DNA of 64,000 nucleotides from Dehalococcoides mccartyi (GTDB taxonomy: Bacteria; Chloroflexota; Dehalococcoidia; Dehalococcoidales; Dehalococcoidaceae), in NCBI RefSeq assembly GCF_001889305.1, contig NZ_CP013074.1, positions 930,001-994,000 of the forward strand, in the 5' to 3' direction. The position numbers were made by a program, and so were the translations under genes. The first letter of the stretch is position 1. Each line of letters starts with the position of its first letter. The notes under the pieces were generated by a model. It did no database searches, was not told where the DNA came from, and saw only the letters and a program-made list of their open reading frames with translations. Positions 45,801 to 54,026 of this stretch are shown here, one piece after another.

Positions 45801-47676
45801 AATATTCCCGGTATTCAAGCAATATGCCAAGTACATAGAAGACGAAGCCTTAATGACTCCTGGCAGCCGTGCTATACCTGTACTGGATGATAAGGGTAAA
45901 CCGGTAGTATTGAATACTGTTGGCCCGGACGGCAAGAAAATCAACGTCCCCCTGCTGCAAATGGTTACGCCAGACTGGTTTGAAAAGAGCTTGGAGATTA
46001 CCAGAGCACTGGCCGGCAAAGCGGATATGCTGAAACCTCGTCCGCTCTCCCAGGTAATAGGCAAGGTGGAATCACTCCCTGGGGGAATGGATGAGGATTT
46101 TATAGCATATATGCGACAGCATCCTGATAATGTGCTGTATGGCAGTACTGCTGAATATACGTTTACCGGGGGTAGAAAACCCGGAGATTTGGACATACAG
46201 TCTCCTACCCCGGAGAAAACGGCTAATGATATTGCCAACATAGCCCGCCGTTATACTGCAAATGCAGTAAAAGTAAGTAAAGTGGCTACCCACTATACCG
46301 TATCCCAGCTTAAAGATGGCTTATGGAAAAACATCGCCGATATATCTGAATTAGGCTGGAAGAAAACTGATGCCGGATTTAAAAAGCTGAATGCCCCCAT
46401 CAATACAGTAAAGGTTGAGGGTATCACTATGGAAGCCCCGAGCACTCAGCTTTACAGCCTGTTAAACCGAACTTTGGCAAACTTTGAAAAACAGGATCGT
46501 TTTACCGCCATGGTAAGTAAACTGGGCGGAGAGCTTGATCTTGGTATTGGTGCCAAAGCCCCTTCTCTGGCAGATCTGTATAAGCTAAAGGCTCGTGGTA
46601 TCTACAATACAGTACGGGATATCTTTATCCCTAACCTGCAGAAAAAAATCAATTATGAAGCCTTAGCCAAGTCCAACCCGGAGCTTACTGTCAAGATTGA
46701 GAAGGTCTTTACTGCTGACGCGGATACTCAAAAAGCTTTACTGGCTGAGATACGGGAGAAATCTCCTAAACTGGCTGATAAACTGGAAGATCTGCTTTCT
46801 GAACGGAATATGTCTAACGCAGCCCGTTTAGAAGCTGCCCGGCAAATAGCACCTGATTTAATACCTGAGGTAAGGGAGTTACTGCGTTCCGAACAGCGGT
46901 CTATGTCTGCTGCCCGTATAGCTGCCATGACAGCCGGACGGGATGGGCGAGCCAGTGCTCTTGTCATAGCTGGTAGGCTTGCTAAAGTGGCTGCGATGGA
47001 GAAAGTCCGTCTTGAAGAAGAAATAAACCGCCGTGCTAAGCTGATAGAAAAAGAGCTGCGCAAGTTACCGGTACGTATGCCTGGTTTTGGTAATATGAGC
47101 AAAACGAGAATCACCGCTAAAACACTGGAAAGGAAACTGCGCACAGGCGGAGGCGATTATGTTAGCCTGCGCAGCCGAATACCTCCATCCAGAGGGGAAA
47201 GGGTGCCACCACCGAGGGTTCCTACCACTAATCCACCAGATAATTCCTTGCCTAGAGCTGAACCATCTCGTATTAAACCGCCAGATTTTAACTACAAAGG
47301 CGGCAAAGAGCACACGGATAGCCAGAAAGACAGTGATACCCGTAAACCAAGACTAAAAAGTGGCGATGTGGCATGGAAACAGGGGGAACTGGGCACCGGT
47401 GATGATAAACGCCCAGTCTGGATAATAAAACGTGCCAATGGCACTCATGAATATGTTTTCCGTCCGCCGGAAGGGGCTACCCGGTTGGAAGGTACTCCTG
47501 AGGAAACATTCTTTACGCGGGGGAAAAAACCGCCTACCAATCTTACTCAAAAAATGGGTGTTACTACAGCTAAGATAAATTTGAAGGATAATCCTGAAAT
47601 TAAGTTTGTCCAGACTAAGGCGCCTAAGTTTAAGCCATATATCCCGAAGAGTGTCCGGCGGTCTATAGGCATGTGA
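42838..47676 (+). CDS. Giant 1612-aa structural-operon protein with duplicated domains and nucleotidyltransferase-like core
   Basis: Visible layout: two related 60-residue domains, ISVTVNNGIFTLTDKDGSIY (about 50-105) and VSVTVDNSTAWTFTTPNGT (about 235-295). Between them lie four degenerate repeats of ITxESxAAGSxKxY type (about 132-206). Hydrophobic segments occur near 610-680. Beta repeats with GxIxDxxGxIIG (about 800-950) follow. A stretch VLYGSTAEYTFTGG ... GDLDIQ (about 1099-1118) has a nucleotidyltransferase-like GS-x-DxD pattern. The C-terminus is basic and Pro-rich. Probably the large particle or DNA-entry protein. The domain names are pattern-based. Confidence 0.7.
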   Translation: MAILGSPSQGNSGNILRNGPPRQPNNQVAINAALQQTNNVVRSPNGEISVTVNNGIFTLTDKDGSIYNLTVKGIPGDTIQYVTNYLRDQGLNKDTVDVAANKYAAIIDKTKDTESVSNKSDSSSNFRSSGRAITIESEEAGHQPNYTAITVESEAAGSNKRYTSITEESLAAGSSKGVVEQEPQIGDKQYTYITEESIAAGSGKRFIGEPVNDSDAGTDNSADTTGTDNNVSVTVDNSTAWTFTTPNGTVYTVPMAGLAWSDPAKMHEYITNYLASIGAPANVIMEAVSRMPDVMGNNGLREPRTDEFGNPIDNTEEIKNIIAGNDQSLAYITALKAFLDAKEFSSLSPEDQFKKAIEYGLIPVDSVYVPPDAGYNVGQNAPPGMPDDVAVSLGLLPSNEQIPFNVPNFNWAYLPKADADQYFAELKKIVGYDITSANLKQSMREAQKTITLQNLRNSSEAIALKPFMRGEGETQTFDIFAAYKAGIPDNVIERAVGLSKADSVDIKYLLKYVDDTGNVDIQQAVSDGWGKGILQKWFGLSDTDFKNAEFVSDYEDANLMEKIGMAFKKDPGEFLKNVGLSMIPIVGTATMWEDKGKKGFDAEDFTSGWNLLSIGLDIAIFIPFIGGVSALAKTGIGAGRAIAKETLMTTRGLIVAPITTALHPIATTKAIFAPLGVLLSKVKMPNATFWRGSGSQTMDIAKVLANPASVETTKAMDEAIMLRNGGKASGSVPILVDGTEIGTIKWSDAGFQTVLKNSVGHSTPFGEPFTKGVMAKDEGLFLSPNMNLGLTSRTATGATPGYVFNNKTLVGQIGENGRMVDSHNNIIGQIADNSKAISINNTKLGTVSIENNKAYLVRPDGTRYEVKIQPGGAIVAGDRLLGEFYFHQPVYKNGKKIGTIDGSGKIVDLNGNIIGKATPNVVGFLPPGTKVYGEGKVVVGQIKETPTFAIFYNSGLSRLPNAISDARTMDEMASKAWSYVKSNQSTGEIFPVFKQYAKYIEDEALMTPGSRAIPVLDDKGKPVVLNTVGPDGKKINVPLLQMVTPDWFEKSLEITRALAGKADMLKPRPLSQVIGKVESLPGGMDEDFIAYMRQHPDNVLYGSTAEYTFTGGRKPGDLDIQSPTPEKTANDIANIARRYTANAVKVSKVATHYTVSQLKDGLWKNIADISELGWKKTDAGFKKLNAPINTVKVEGITMEAPSTQLYSLLNRTLANFEKQDRFTAMVSKLGGELDLGIGAKAPSLADLYKLKARGIYNTVRDIFIPNLQKKINYEALAKSNPELTVKIEKVFTADADTQKALLAEIREKSPKLADKLEDLLSERNMSNAARLEAARQIAPDLIPEVRELLRSEQRSMSAARIAAMTAGRDGRASALVIAGRLAKVAAMEKVRLEEEINRRAKLIEKELRKLPVRMPGFGNMSKTRITAKTLERKLRTGGGDYVSLRSRIPPSRGERVPPPRVPTTNPPDNSLPRAEPSRIKPPDFNYKGGKEHTDSQKDSDTRKPRLKSGDVAWKQGELGTGDDKRPVWIIKRANGTHEYVFRPPEGATRLEGTPEETFFTRGKKPPTNLTQKMGVTTAKINLKDNPEIKFVQTKAPKFKPYIPKSVRRSIGM

Positions 47677-47706
47677 CAAAGTGTCACAAATATTCCCGGA
47701 TATAAG

Positions 47707-47735
47707 AAAAGGCCGAGTGCTTTACTCGGCCTTTT
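47707..47735 (+). terminator. Terminator of the structural operon
   Basis: Arms AAAAGGCCGAGT (47707-47718) and ACTCGGCCTTTT (47724-47735), about 30 nt past the 1612-aa gene. It also faces the convergent 115-aa gene. Confidence 0.85.
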
Positions 47736-47753
47736 ATACTTCCTCATTTTTTA

Positions 47754-48101
47754 TTACCAAACATGCCCTTCCTTAAGGGCAGAATCATCTGGGATTTTAA
47801 GAATCTGGCTTATATCATGCTGGGCTACCTCATATCCATTATGAAATGTCGCAGATAATTCATCCAGCTCCGACATGGTTGTGTCCGCCCTTATTTCGCC
47901 CTTAGCAATATCATCGTAAAACTGGTCGATATAATCTTTAGTGGCATTGGCAGATAACCAACCTTGAGGGTTTTGGTTAAATCCCTTTTTAAGTGTCTGT
48001 AATATTCCTTTCTCATGCAATAAAAATGAAATATATTCGGGACGAACAGGGTCATTGGCTTGGTACGGGCATTGGTTTTCTTTTTCTATTCGAGTAACCA
48101 T
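47754..48101 (-). CDS. Hypothetical protein, 115 aa
   Basis: Soluble and acidic; features EYISFLLHEKGILQTLKKGF and DTTMSELDELSATFHNGYE. No family recognised. It is monocistronic and divergent from a small XRE regulator, which may control it. Confidence 0.6.
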   Translation of the reverse strand: MVTRIEKENQCPYQANDPVRPEYISFLLHEKGILQTLKKGFNQNPQGWLSANATKDYIDQFYDDIAKGEIRADTTMSELDELSATFHNGYEVAQHDISQILKIPDDSALKEGHVW

Positions 48102-48217
48102 ATTCTTTACTCCTAAACATATTATACTTTATTTAACTTAGTTTACACATTTACACACTAGTTGTCAACTATTTTTATTATTGTATAAATACGTCAATAT
48201 TGGTAATATATTGATAT

Positions 48218-48400
48218 ATGAAAACGTTGAAAGAACTAAGACTAGACAGACTGATAACTCAAACTGAACTGGCTAAATTAGCTAACCTAAGTCGAGCGTA
48301 TATTAGTCAAATAGAAAAAGGACAGCAAAAACCCTCCGAATTAACAATTCGTAAGATTTCTAAGGCGCTCGAAATCAATCCAGAGGAAATTGAATTCTAA
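48218..48400 (+). CDS. Minimal XRE-family HTH regulator, 60 aa
   Basis: LKELRLDRLITQTELAKLANLSRAYISQIEKGQQKPSELTIRKI is a complete HTH_3 domain with little else. The stop overlaps the ATG of the next gene. Likely a regulator of the local cargo genes. Confidence 0.85.
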   Translation: MKTLKELRLDRLITQTELAKLANLSRAYISQIEKGQQKPSELTIRKISKALEINPEEIEF

Positions 48401-48813
48401 TGAAGTTCGAGTGGGATACCCGAACCAGAACTTGGATTGGATACTTCTTTATCGTATTGGCGCTTGGAATCCCTACTTTTGGACCCGGTTGGAATGATGA
48501 TTCATGGTTGGCTGTGCTAATCCTAGCCTCACCAGGTATTGCATTAGTTGCTTATAACCTTATTAAATACGGCCAGCTTCGTGATTATTACTGGCTATGG
48601 TGTATGGAAACAGACGAATTCTTCGGCCCGTTCAATAACGATATTGAAATGAAACGTTTCCAGCCACCACATTATCTGCCTGGCGGGTGGCAAATCTTCT
48701 GGATACCGGCCAAAGACCCTCTCCAAGCTACCAAAATCATCCGCAAGTGGGTTAAAGATGCAGAGAAAGTTCTGCGTAAAGACCCCGAATATAAAGACAG
48801 AATGCCAAAATAA
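48400..48813 (+). CDS. Membrane protein of unknown function, 137 aa
   Basis: Two N-terminal hydrophobic helices (about 13-28 and 36-52) and a soluble C-terminal domain (WLWCMETDEFFGPFNNDIEM). Coupled by overlap to the XRE regulator. No family recognised. Confidence 0.6.
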   Translation: MKFEWDTRTRTWIGYFFIVLALGIPTFGPGWNDDSWLAVLILASPGIALVAYNLIKYGQLRDYYWLWCMETDEFFGPFNNDIEMKRFQPPHYLPGGWQIFWIPAKDPLQATKIIRKWVKDAEKVLRKDPEYKDRMPK

Positions 48814-48845
48814 TAGCACTTAGCGTTACGAGCGACTAAGTGCTA
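48814..48845. terminator. Hairpin after the 137-aa gene
   Basis: Arms TAGCACTTAG (48814-48823) and CTAAGTGCTA (48836-48845) pair perfectly. The first arm overlaps the stop region. There is no clear T-run, so it could also be a regulatory dyad. Confidence 0.4.
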
Positions 48846-48869
48846 AGTGAAATAGTTATAACTTATTTT

Positions 48870-49016
48870 CTATTTTTTATTCTGGTGTGGTTTGTCAGGA
48901 GCTTGGGTTAAAACTGAACCTGCAAGCCTTTTTGCATCTGCTGAAGCGCTTGGATCACTGAGGATCTTAGCAGCTAACGTTGCTAATGCGGATGATGTTT
49001 TTTCATTTTTAGCCAT
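48870..49016 (-). CDS. Small Ala/Lys-rich protein, 48 aa
   Basis: Reads MAKNEKTSSALATLAAKILS and ends QAPDKPHQNKK; GAAAGGAGG lies 6 nt before the ATG. I recall similar small proteins of the style KTSxxxAxxAxxxLxD recurring in mobile regions, but cannot verify it here. It is divergent from the 297-aa gene at 49201. Confidence 0.65.
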   Translation of the reverse strand: MAKNEKTSSALATLAAKILSDPSASADAKRLAGSVLTQAPDKPHQNKK

Positions 49017-49200
49017 AGATACCTCCTTTCTTTATATTTTACCTCTCAATTTAATTATACTCAGTAGTGCAAATTATTTTGAAGTCAGTCTAGTATAAGA
49101 CAAACCATAAAGACATAATTCATGGGTAATAGGCAATAGAATCTGTACAGATGAATTCAGTGCTTGTATAATCTGAACAATAATTTATTGGAAGGCAACT

Positions 49201-50094
49201 ATGGCTATCAAACCACAGCCTATTCAATTAGATATAACTTATAGTGGACCCGCAGTATCTGATGGGCAAATGGATGTTCGGGAATTAGCTGTAAGTATGC
49301 TAGGTGTTGGTTCCCTATTTGATTCTGCAAATCAAGTATTGAATGGTTCTGCCTCTAAAATAAATGTTAATGTCAAAGCGACTGCTCCCGGTTCTTTCCA
49401 TATACTCTATGAAATTATTGGGCCTATTACTTCTAGTTTACCTATGGGCGATATAATATCAAGTGCAGAAGCATTAAAAAACTTACTTTTTGGTTCCGGT
49501 ACAGGTATTCTTGGTCTTTTTGCTTTAATTAAGTGGCTAAATAATCGAAAACCCAAGATCGAAAAGATTAACGATGGCCTTTATCGGCTAACAATAGATA
49601 ATCAGAGTTATGAAGTCCCCTTAGAATTATTAAACTTATATCAAAATGCTTTAGTACGCAGAGCTATGTCTGATGTGACAAGACCTGTTCGAGAGCAGGG
49701 TATTGATCGGATAGATATACGCACAAATCAAGAACTACTTCAATCAGCGACTAAAGAAGATATCAATGCGTTTGAAATACCAGAACTACTGGATGATCCA
49801 ATATTGAAAGAAACACGAAAGATTAACTTCTCAATCATTAGTTTGGCATTCAAAGAAAATAATAAATGGCGTCTCAGTGATGGAGATGCAATATTTAATG
49901 TAACAATGAATGATGCGAATTTCCTCAGTAAAGTCGACAATAATTTAATCTCCTTCTCAAAAGGAGATATTCTCTATTGCGAATTACTTACTACCCAATG
50001 GCAAGTACAAAATGGTGTGAAAACAGAATACGAAGTAATTAAAGTATTAAAACATACACCGGCAAGACAGCTACCACTGCTAGATATTAATTAA
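49201..50094 (+). CDS. Hypothetical cargo protein, 297 aa
   Basis: The N-terminal region (about 8-75: LDITYSGPAVSDGQMDVREL and LGVGSLFDSANQVLNG) is followed by a hydrophobic segment (about 92-110, SGTGILGLFALIKWLNN) and a soluble C-terminal domain with a beta-rich end (SKGDILYCELLTTQWQVQNG). I do not recognise a characterised family. Its place beside the integrase, with its own terminator, suggests accessory cargo such as superinfection exclusion or defence; that is a guess from position. Confidence 0.7.
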   Translation: MAIKPQPIQLDITYSGPAVSDGQMDVRELAVSMLGVGSLFDSANQVLNGSASKINVNVKATAPGSFHILYEIIGPITSSLPMGDIISSAEALKNLLFGSGTGILGLFALIKWLNNRKPKIEKINDGLYRLTIDNQSYEVPLELLNLYQNALVRRAMSDVTRPVREQGIDRIDIRTNQELLQSATKEDINAFEIPELLDDPILKETRKINFSIISLAFKENNKWRLSDGDAIFNVTMNDANFLSKVDNNLISFSKGDILYCELLTTQWQVQNGVKTEYEVIKVLKHTPARQLPLLDIN

Positions 50095-50117
50095 GGCCGG
50101 CATTCCCATCCGGCCTT
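50093..50117. terminator. Terminator between cargo gene and integrase
   Basis: Arms AAGGCCGG (50093-50100) and CCGGCCTT (50110-50117) followed by TTTTTT; also usable by the convergent integrase transcript. Confidence 0.8.
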
Positions 50118-50131
50118 TTTTATAGATATTT

Positions 50132-51094
50132 TTACAGCTTTAGATTATCAACCGGACTTACTTGCCTGTGAACTCGTAGCATATCTTCAGTTCCAAGAGT
50201 GCTAGTATAACGCCTGGTCATGGCGAGCGTAGTATGCCCCAGCATTATTTGCAAAGTGAACTCATCTCCCCCATTACGTAGATAATTAATAGCAGCTGTA
50301 TGACGAAACGTATGCGGTCCCGGTTTAGCATCGATGATATTAGCTCTATAGCAGAGCTTTTTAATTGCTTCCTGAACACCCCGTATAGTTAAAGGTCGGT
50401 GCTCTTCTGTCAACCAAAGCCCAGGATAATTATCATTCCGGCTGAGTAAATATTTTAGTAAGGCCTTTTGTGTCTGCTTACCAACCCTTACAACGCGCTC
50501 CTTAGAACCTTTGCCAAATACACAAATCGTCTCTTGATCAAAATCAATGTCGCTGATTTTAATGCCAGATACCTCAGCTAATCTTAATCCGGTATCAAGA
50601 AACAGCAATATAAGCGCTCTATTCCGCAAAGATAAAAAATCTGTTTTCGCATTCGTGGACAATAAACGTCTTATATCCTCATTGGTAAATGGGCGTATAA
50701 CTTTTTTCTCTAAGCGTGGGGGCTTTAACGTTTTCATTGGAGTGCTGGTAATATAAGCTTCGTTGACCAGCCAATTGAAAAAGGTTTGAATGGCTCTATA
50801 ATAGGCATTCACTGTATTATTCGAACACCCTTTTTCCTGTAACGATAACAAAAAGGCACGAATAATTTGCGGATTGATAGCAGGAGCGATTAAGAGATTC
50901 TCATGCAAACAGAAGGAGACAAAACCACCTACCCGGCGGTGATAAGTATCAATAGTCGCGGCAGATTTGCCCTCAACTTTGCAAGCCACCAGATAAAAAT
51001 TGAGTAATTTGTCTAATTGATTTGATGCAGGACTGTGCTCTATGTTACGTATGAGGCAATCGTAACTAACGGTGCTAAGACTGTGCTCTTTCAT
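50132..51094 (-). CDS. int: Tyrosine integrase of the element
   Basis: 320 residues. A SAM-like N-terminal core-binding domain (about 24-115) is followed by a catalytic domain with Arg171 (DTGLRLAEVSG), His261 and Arg264 (HTFRHTAA), His287 (LGHTTLAM) and Tyr296 (RRYTS), so it is intact. The start is 37 nt from the 3' end of tRNA-Ile on the same strand. There is no good ribosome binding site or separate promoter in that gap, so it may be expressed by read-through from the 16S-tRNA-Ile operon. Confidence 0.95.
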   Translation of the reverse strand: MKEHSLSTVSYDCLIRNIEHSPASNQLDKLLNFYLVACKVEGKSAATIDTYHRRVGGFVSFCLHENLLIAPAINPQIIRAFLLSLQEKGCSNNTVNAYYRAIQTFFNWLVNEAYITSTPMKTLKPPRLEKKVIRPFTNEDIRRLLSTNAKTDFLSLRNRALILLFLDTGLRLAEVSGIKISDIDFDQETICVFGKGSKERVVRVGKQTQKALLKYLLSRNDNYPGLWLTEEHRPLTIRGVQEAIKKLCYRANIIDAKPGPHTFRHTAAINYLRNGGDEFTLQIMLGHTTLAMTRRYTSTLGTEDMLRVHRQVSPVDNLKL

Positions 51095-51125
51095 TCACTT
51101 TACGGCATGGAGAAGACCGTTTTTA

Positions 51126-51176
51126 GCTTTATGGTGGGCCATCTTGGTCTCGAACCAAGGACCTCAGTCTTATCAG
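51126..51176 (-). repeat. Right attachment site: 51-bp repeat inside tRNA-Ile
   Basis: Identical to 25558-25608. It covers the tRNA from the anticodon loop to CCA plus 6 nt. The base after the repeat differs (G here, C at the left copy), which marks the boundary. Confidence 0.93.
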
Positions 51177-51208
51177 GACTGCGCTCTAACCAGCTGAGCT
51201 AATGGCCC
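51132..51208 (-). tRNA. tRNA-Ile (GAT), integration target
   Basis: 77 nt including encoded CCA. Acceptor arms GGGCCAT and ATGGCCC. Anticodon stem-loop CAGTC-CTGATAA-GACTG gives anticodon GAT. It lies about 250 nt downstream of the 16S gene on the same strand, so they form one unit. The 3' half is supplied by the att repeat. Confidence 0.97.
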
Positions 51209-51361
51209 GATTGAAAAACGTCATTATAATATAGCAAACAGGATGTTTTGCGCAAGTCCTGTATCACACATTTACTTATGGAAACGAAATGAAATAAGAG
51301 ACGATAAAACTCAGGCTGTCAGCCTGAAGGAAAGTGATTTTAATCCCTTTTATAACACTAA

Positions 51362-51393
51362 CACCTTAACCTCTGGATAGCGGAAAGAAAAGC
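51362..51393 (-). repeat. 16S processing stem, 3' arm
   Basis: Plus-strand sequence CACCTTAACCTCTGGATAGC and the following GGAAAGAAAAG are complementary to 52986-53016 upstream of the 16S, apart from a small internal mismatch. Such long stems bracketing 16S rRNA are the usual RNase III processing sites. Confidence 0.8.
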
Positions 51394-51447
51394 GAAGTAT
51401 CCGTTTTAAGTCGGATATCGACCTAGGTTAATAGGCACGAGGCCAAT

Positions 51448-52954
<1,507 letters not shown>

Positions 52955-52985
52955 AATATTAATTACTAGCATATTGTGTTTAAAA

Positions 52986-53016
52986 CTTTTCTTTCCGCTA
53001 TCCAGTTGTTAAGGTG
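52986..53016 (-). repeat. 16S processing stem, 5' arm
   Basis: CTTTTCTTTCCGCTATCCAG followed by TTGTTAAGGTG; the reverse complement of 51362-51393 apart from an internal mismatch. It lies between promoter P2 and the 16S 5' end. Confidence 0.8.
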
Positions 53017-53038
53017 CATCAGTTCCAGACAAAGAGAG

Positions 53039-53068
53039 ATAATATCACATTCCGTTACTCTCTGTCAA
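53039..53068 (-). promoter_or_regulatory. 16S promoter P2
   Basis: On the minus strand TTGACA (53063-53068), 18-nt spacer, TATTAT (53039-53044). The start would fall just upstream of the processing stem. Confidence 0.75.
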
Positions 53069-53171
53069 GGAAAAACCCCAGCCTGTTAAAGGCTTTTGTG
53101 GAGTTGTCTACCGTGAAACCTGTCTTTTAAGGCGGCCGTTTTTTACTCGGCAATCAATTTCAACGTGGGAG

Positions 53172-53200
53172 AGTATATCATAGGGTTTAGGGGAAAGCAA
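53172..53200 (-). promoter_or_regulatory. 16S promoter P1
   Basis: On the minus strand TTGCTT (53195-53200), 17-nt spacer, TATACT (53172-53177). It is in tandem with P2. The remaining sequence from 53201 to about 53460 is AT-rich and holds no gene I can see. Confidence 0.6.
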
Positions 53201-53462
53201 ATCCCTTTTTAGCTTTGGAGGGGGGTATTTTTTAAAATAATTGGCATATTTTTTGTTATTTTTGCCCATCTGTCATATAACCTTGCACACATATGCTGGT
53301 CACACAGTGCACCCTTAAAGATTTCTTTGATATGACGTGACCTGTTTAGGATCCAAAAACTTATTAAAATATTTTTGAACTATTGAAAAGAATAAGCTCG
53401 GCTGCACTTATTAATTAAAAAACTCAAAAAGGTGAAGAAATGAAAGCAAACAGATAAAAACA

Positions 53463-53501
53463 AAGCCCTCTTCCAAACTTTTTAGCTTTGAAAAAGGGCT
53501 T
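53463..53501 (-). terminator. Terminator after tRNA-Gln/tRNA-Glu
   Basis: Arms AAGCCCT (53463-53469) and AGGGCTT (53495-53501) with further inner pairing; on the minus strand followed by TGTTTTTATC. Confidence 0.7.
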
Positions 53502-53515
53502 CTAATGACTATTGG

Positions 53516-53589
53516 TAGCGCATACCGGATTCGAACCGGTGATCTCGTCCTTGAGAGGGACGCGTCCTAGGCCGCTAGACGAATGCGCC
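53516..53589 (-). tRNA. tRNA-Glu (CTC)
   Basis: Acceptor arms GGCGCAT and ATGCGCT (one G-U pair). Anticodon stem-loop CGTCC-CTCTCAA-GGACG gives anticodon CTC. T-loop TTCGAAT. CCA is not encoded. Confidence 0.93.
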
Positions 53590-53602
53590 ATTAAGAACGA
53601 AA

Positions 53603-53676
53603 TGGCTGGGGAAGAAGGATTCGAACCTTCCCATACGGATTCAGAGTCCGCTGTCCTACCGCTAGACGATTCCCCA
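53603..53676 (-). tRNA. tRNA-Gln (CTG)
   Basis: Acceptor arms TGGGGAA and TTCCCCA, encoded GCCA end. Anticodon stem-loop with CTCTGAA gives anticodon CTG. It is upstream of tRNA-Glu in the same unit. Confidence 0.93.
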
Positions 53677-53710
53677 ACATGCACACGGATTATACAGTGA
53701 ACCAAGCCAC

Positions 53711-53750
53711 AAAACAACGCCGCATCAACATTTAAAGGTGCGGCATTGTT
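53711..53750 (-). terminator. Terminator after the 43-aa membrane ORF
   Basis: A hairpin built on GCCGCA (53719-53724) and TGCGGC (53739-53744), extended by flanking A/T pairs; followed on the minus strand by TTGTTTTGT. Confidence 0.6.
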
Positions 53751-53764
53751 TTGCTTAAGTCAGT

Positions 53765-53896
53765 TTATGAAATAGGGGTGATTGCAGGAGGCATATAAAG
53801 GAAGCCATAGAAAATAACTAAACTTATGCCAAAACAGCAAAACAAGAAAGCTAATATGAAAGCTATAACGCCGGCATTCTCTATCAGTTTACTCAT
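53765..53896 (-). CDS. Small single-pass membrane protein, 43 aa
   Basis: Reads MSKLIENAGVIAFILAFLFC and ends PPAITPIS. One long hydrophobic helix. AGGAG lies upstream at a somewhat long distance. A following terminator supports it. Function unknown. Confidence 0.5.
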   Translation of the reverse strand: MSKLIENAGVIAFILAFLFCCFGISLVIFYGFLYMPPAITPIS

Positions 53897-53988
53897 TCCG
53901 TTTCCTATCTCCTATTTACATTTTTATATCAGAAATATCATAAATGCTTTTTAATTTTAAGTCAAGAAATCCCTTCATTTAGTCCAGC

Positions 53989-54016
53989 TTGACATGTATT
54001 TACCGAATAGCATAAT
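53989..54016 (+). promoter_or_regulatory. rnc promoter
   Basis: TTGACA (53989-53994) and CATAAT (54011-54016) with 16-nt spacing, or TAATCT (54013-54018) with 18. The predicted start lies within a few nt of the ATG at 54027, implying a nearly leaderless mRNA. Confidence 0.6.
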
Positions 54017-54026
54017 CTTATTTGAA

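Larger units (their letters stand above)
25609..51176. mobile_element. 25.6-kb integrated tail-less virus-like element in tRNA-Ile
   Basis: Bounded by perfect 51-bp repeats, one inside an intact tRNA-Ile. Excision would give a circle of 25,568 bp. The content is an integrase beside the tRNA, a LexA/CI-type repressor, a packed early operon, a primase-helicase with adjacent iteron-like repeats, a serine recombinase, divergent membrane and surface protein operons, and a Zot/FtsK-like ATPase. No terminase, portal, icosahedral capsid, tail or lysis gene is recognisable, nor any relaxase or type IV secretion system. This fits a temperate virus with a membrane-protein-based or filamentous particle better than a tailed prophage or a conjugative element. 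The virion nature is inferred. Confidence 0.85.

Noticed and set aside
53502-53717. 71-residue open frame over the tRNA-Glu/tRNA-Gln pair
   Set aside because: It reads through two tRNA genes and is a familiar false ORF type.
53994-54026. Upstream start codon for RNase III
   Set aside because: It overlaps the likely -35 box TTGACA, so the mRNA would begin after it; the ATG at 54027 gives a normal-length enzyme.
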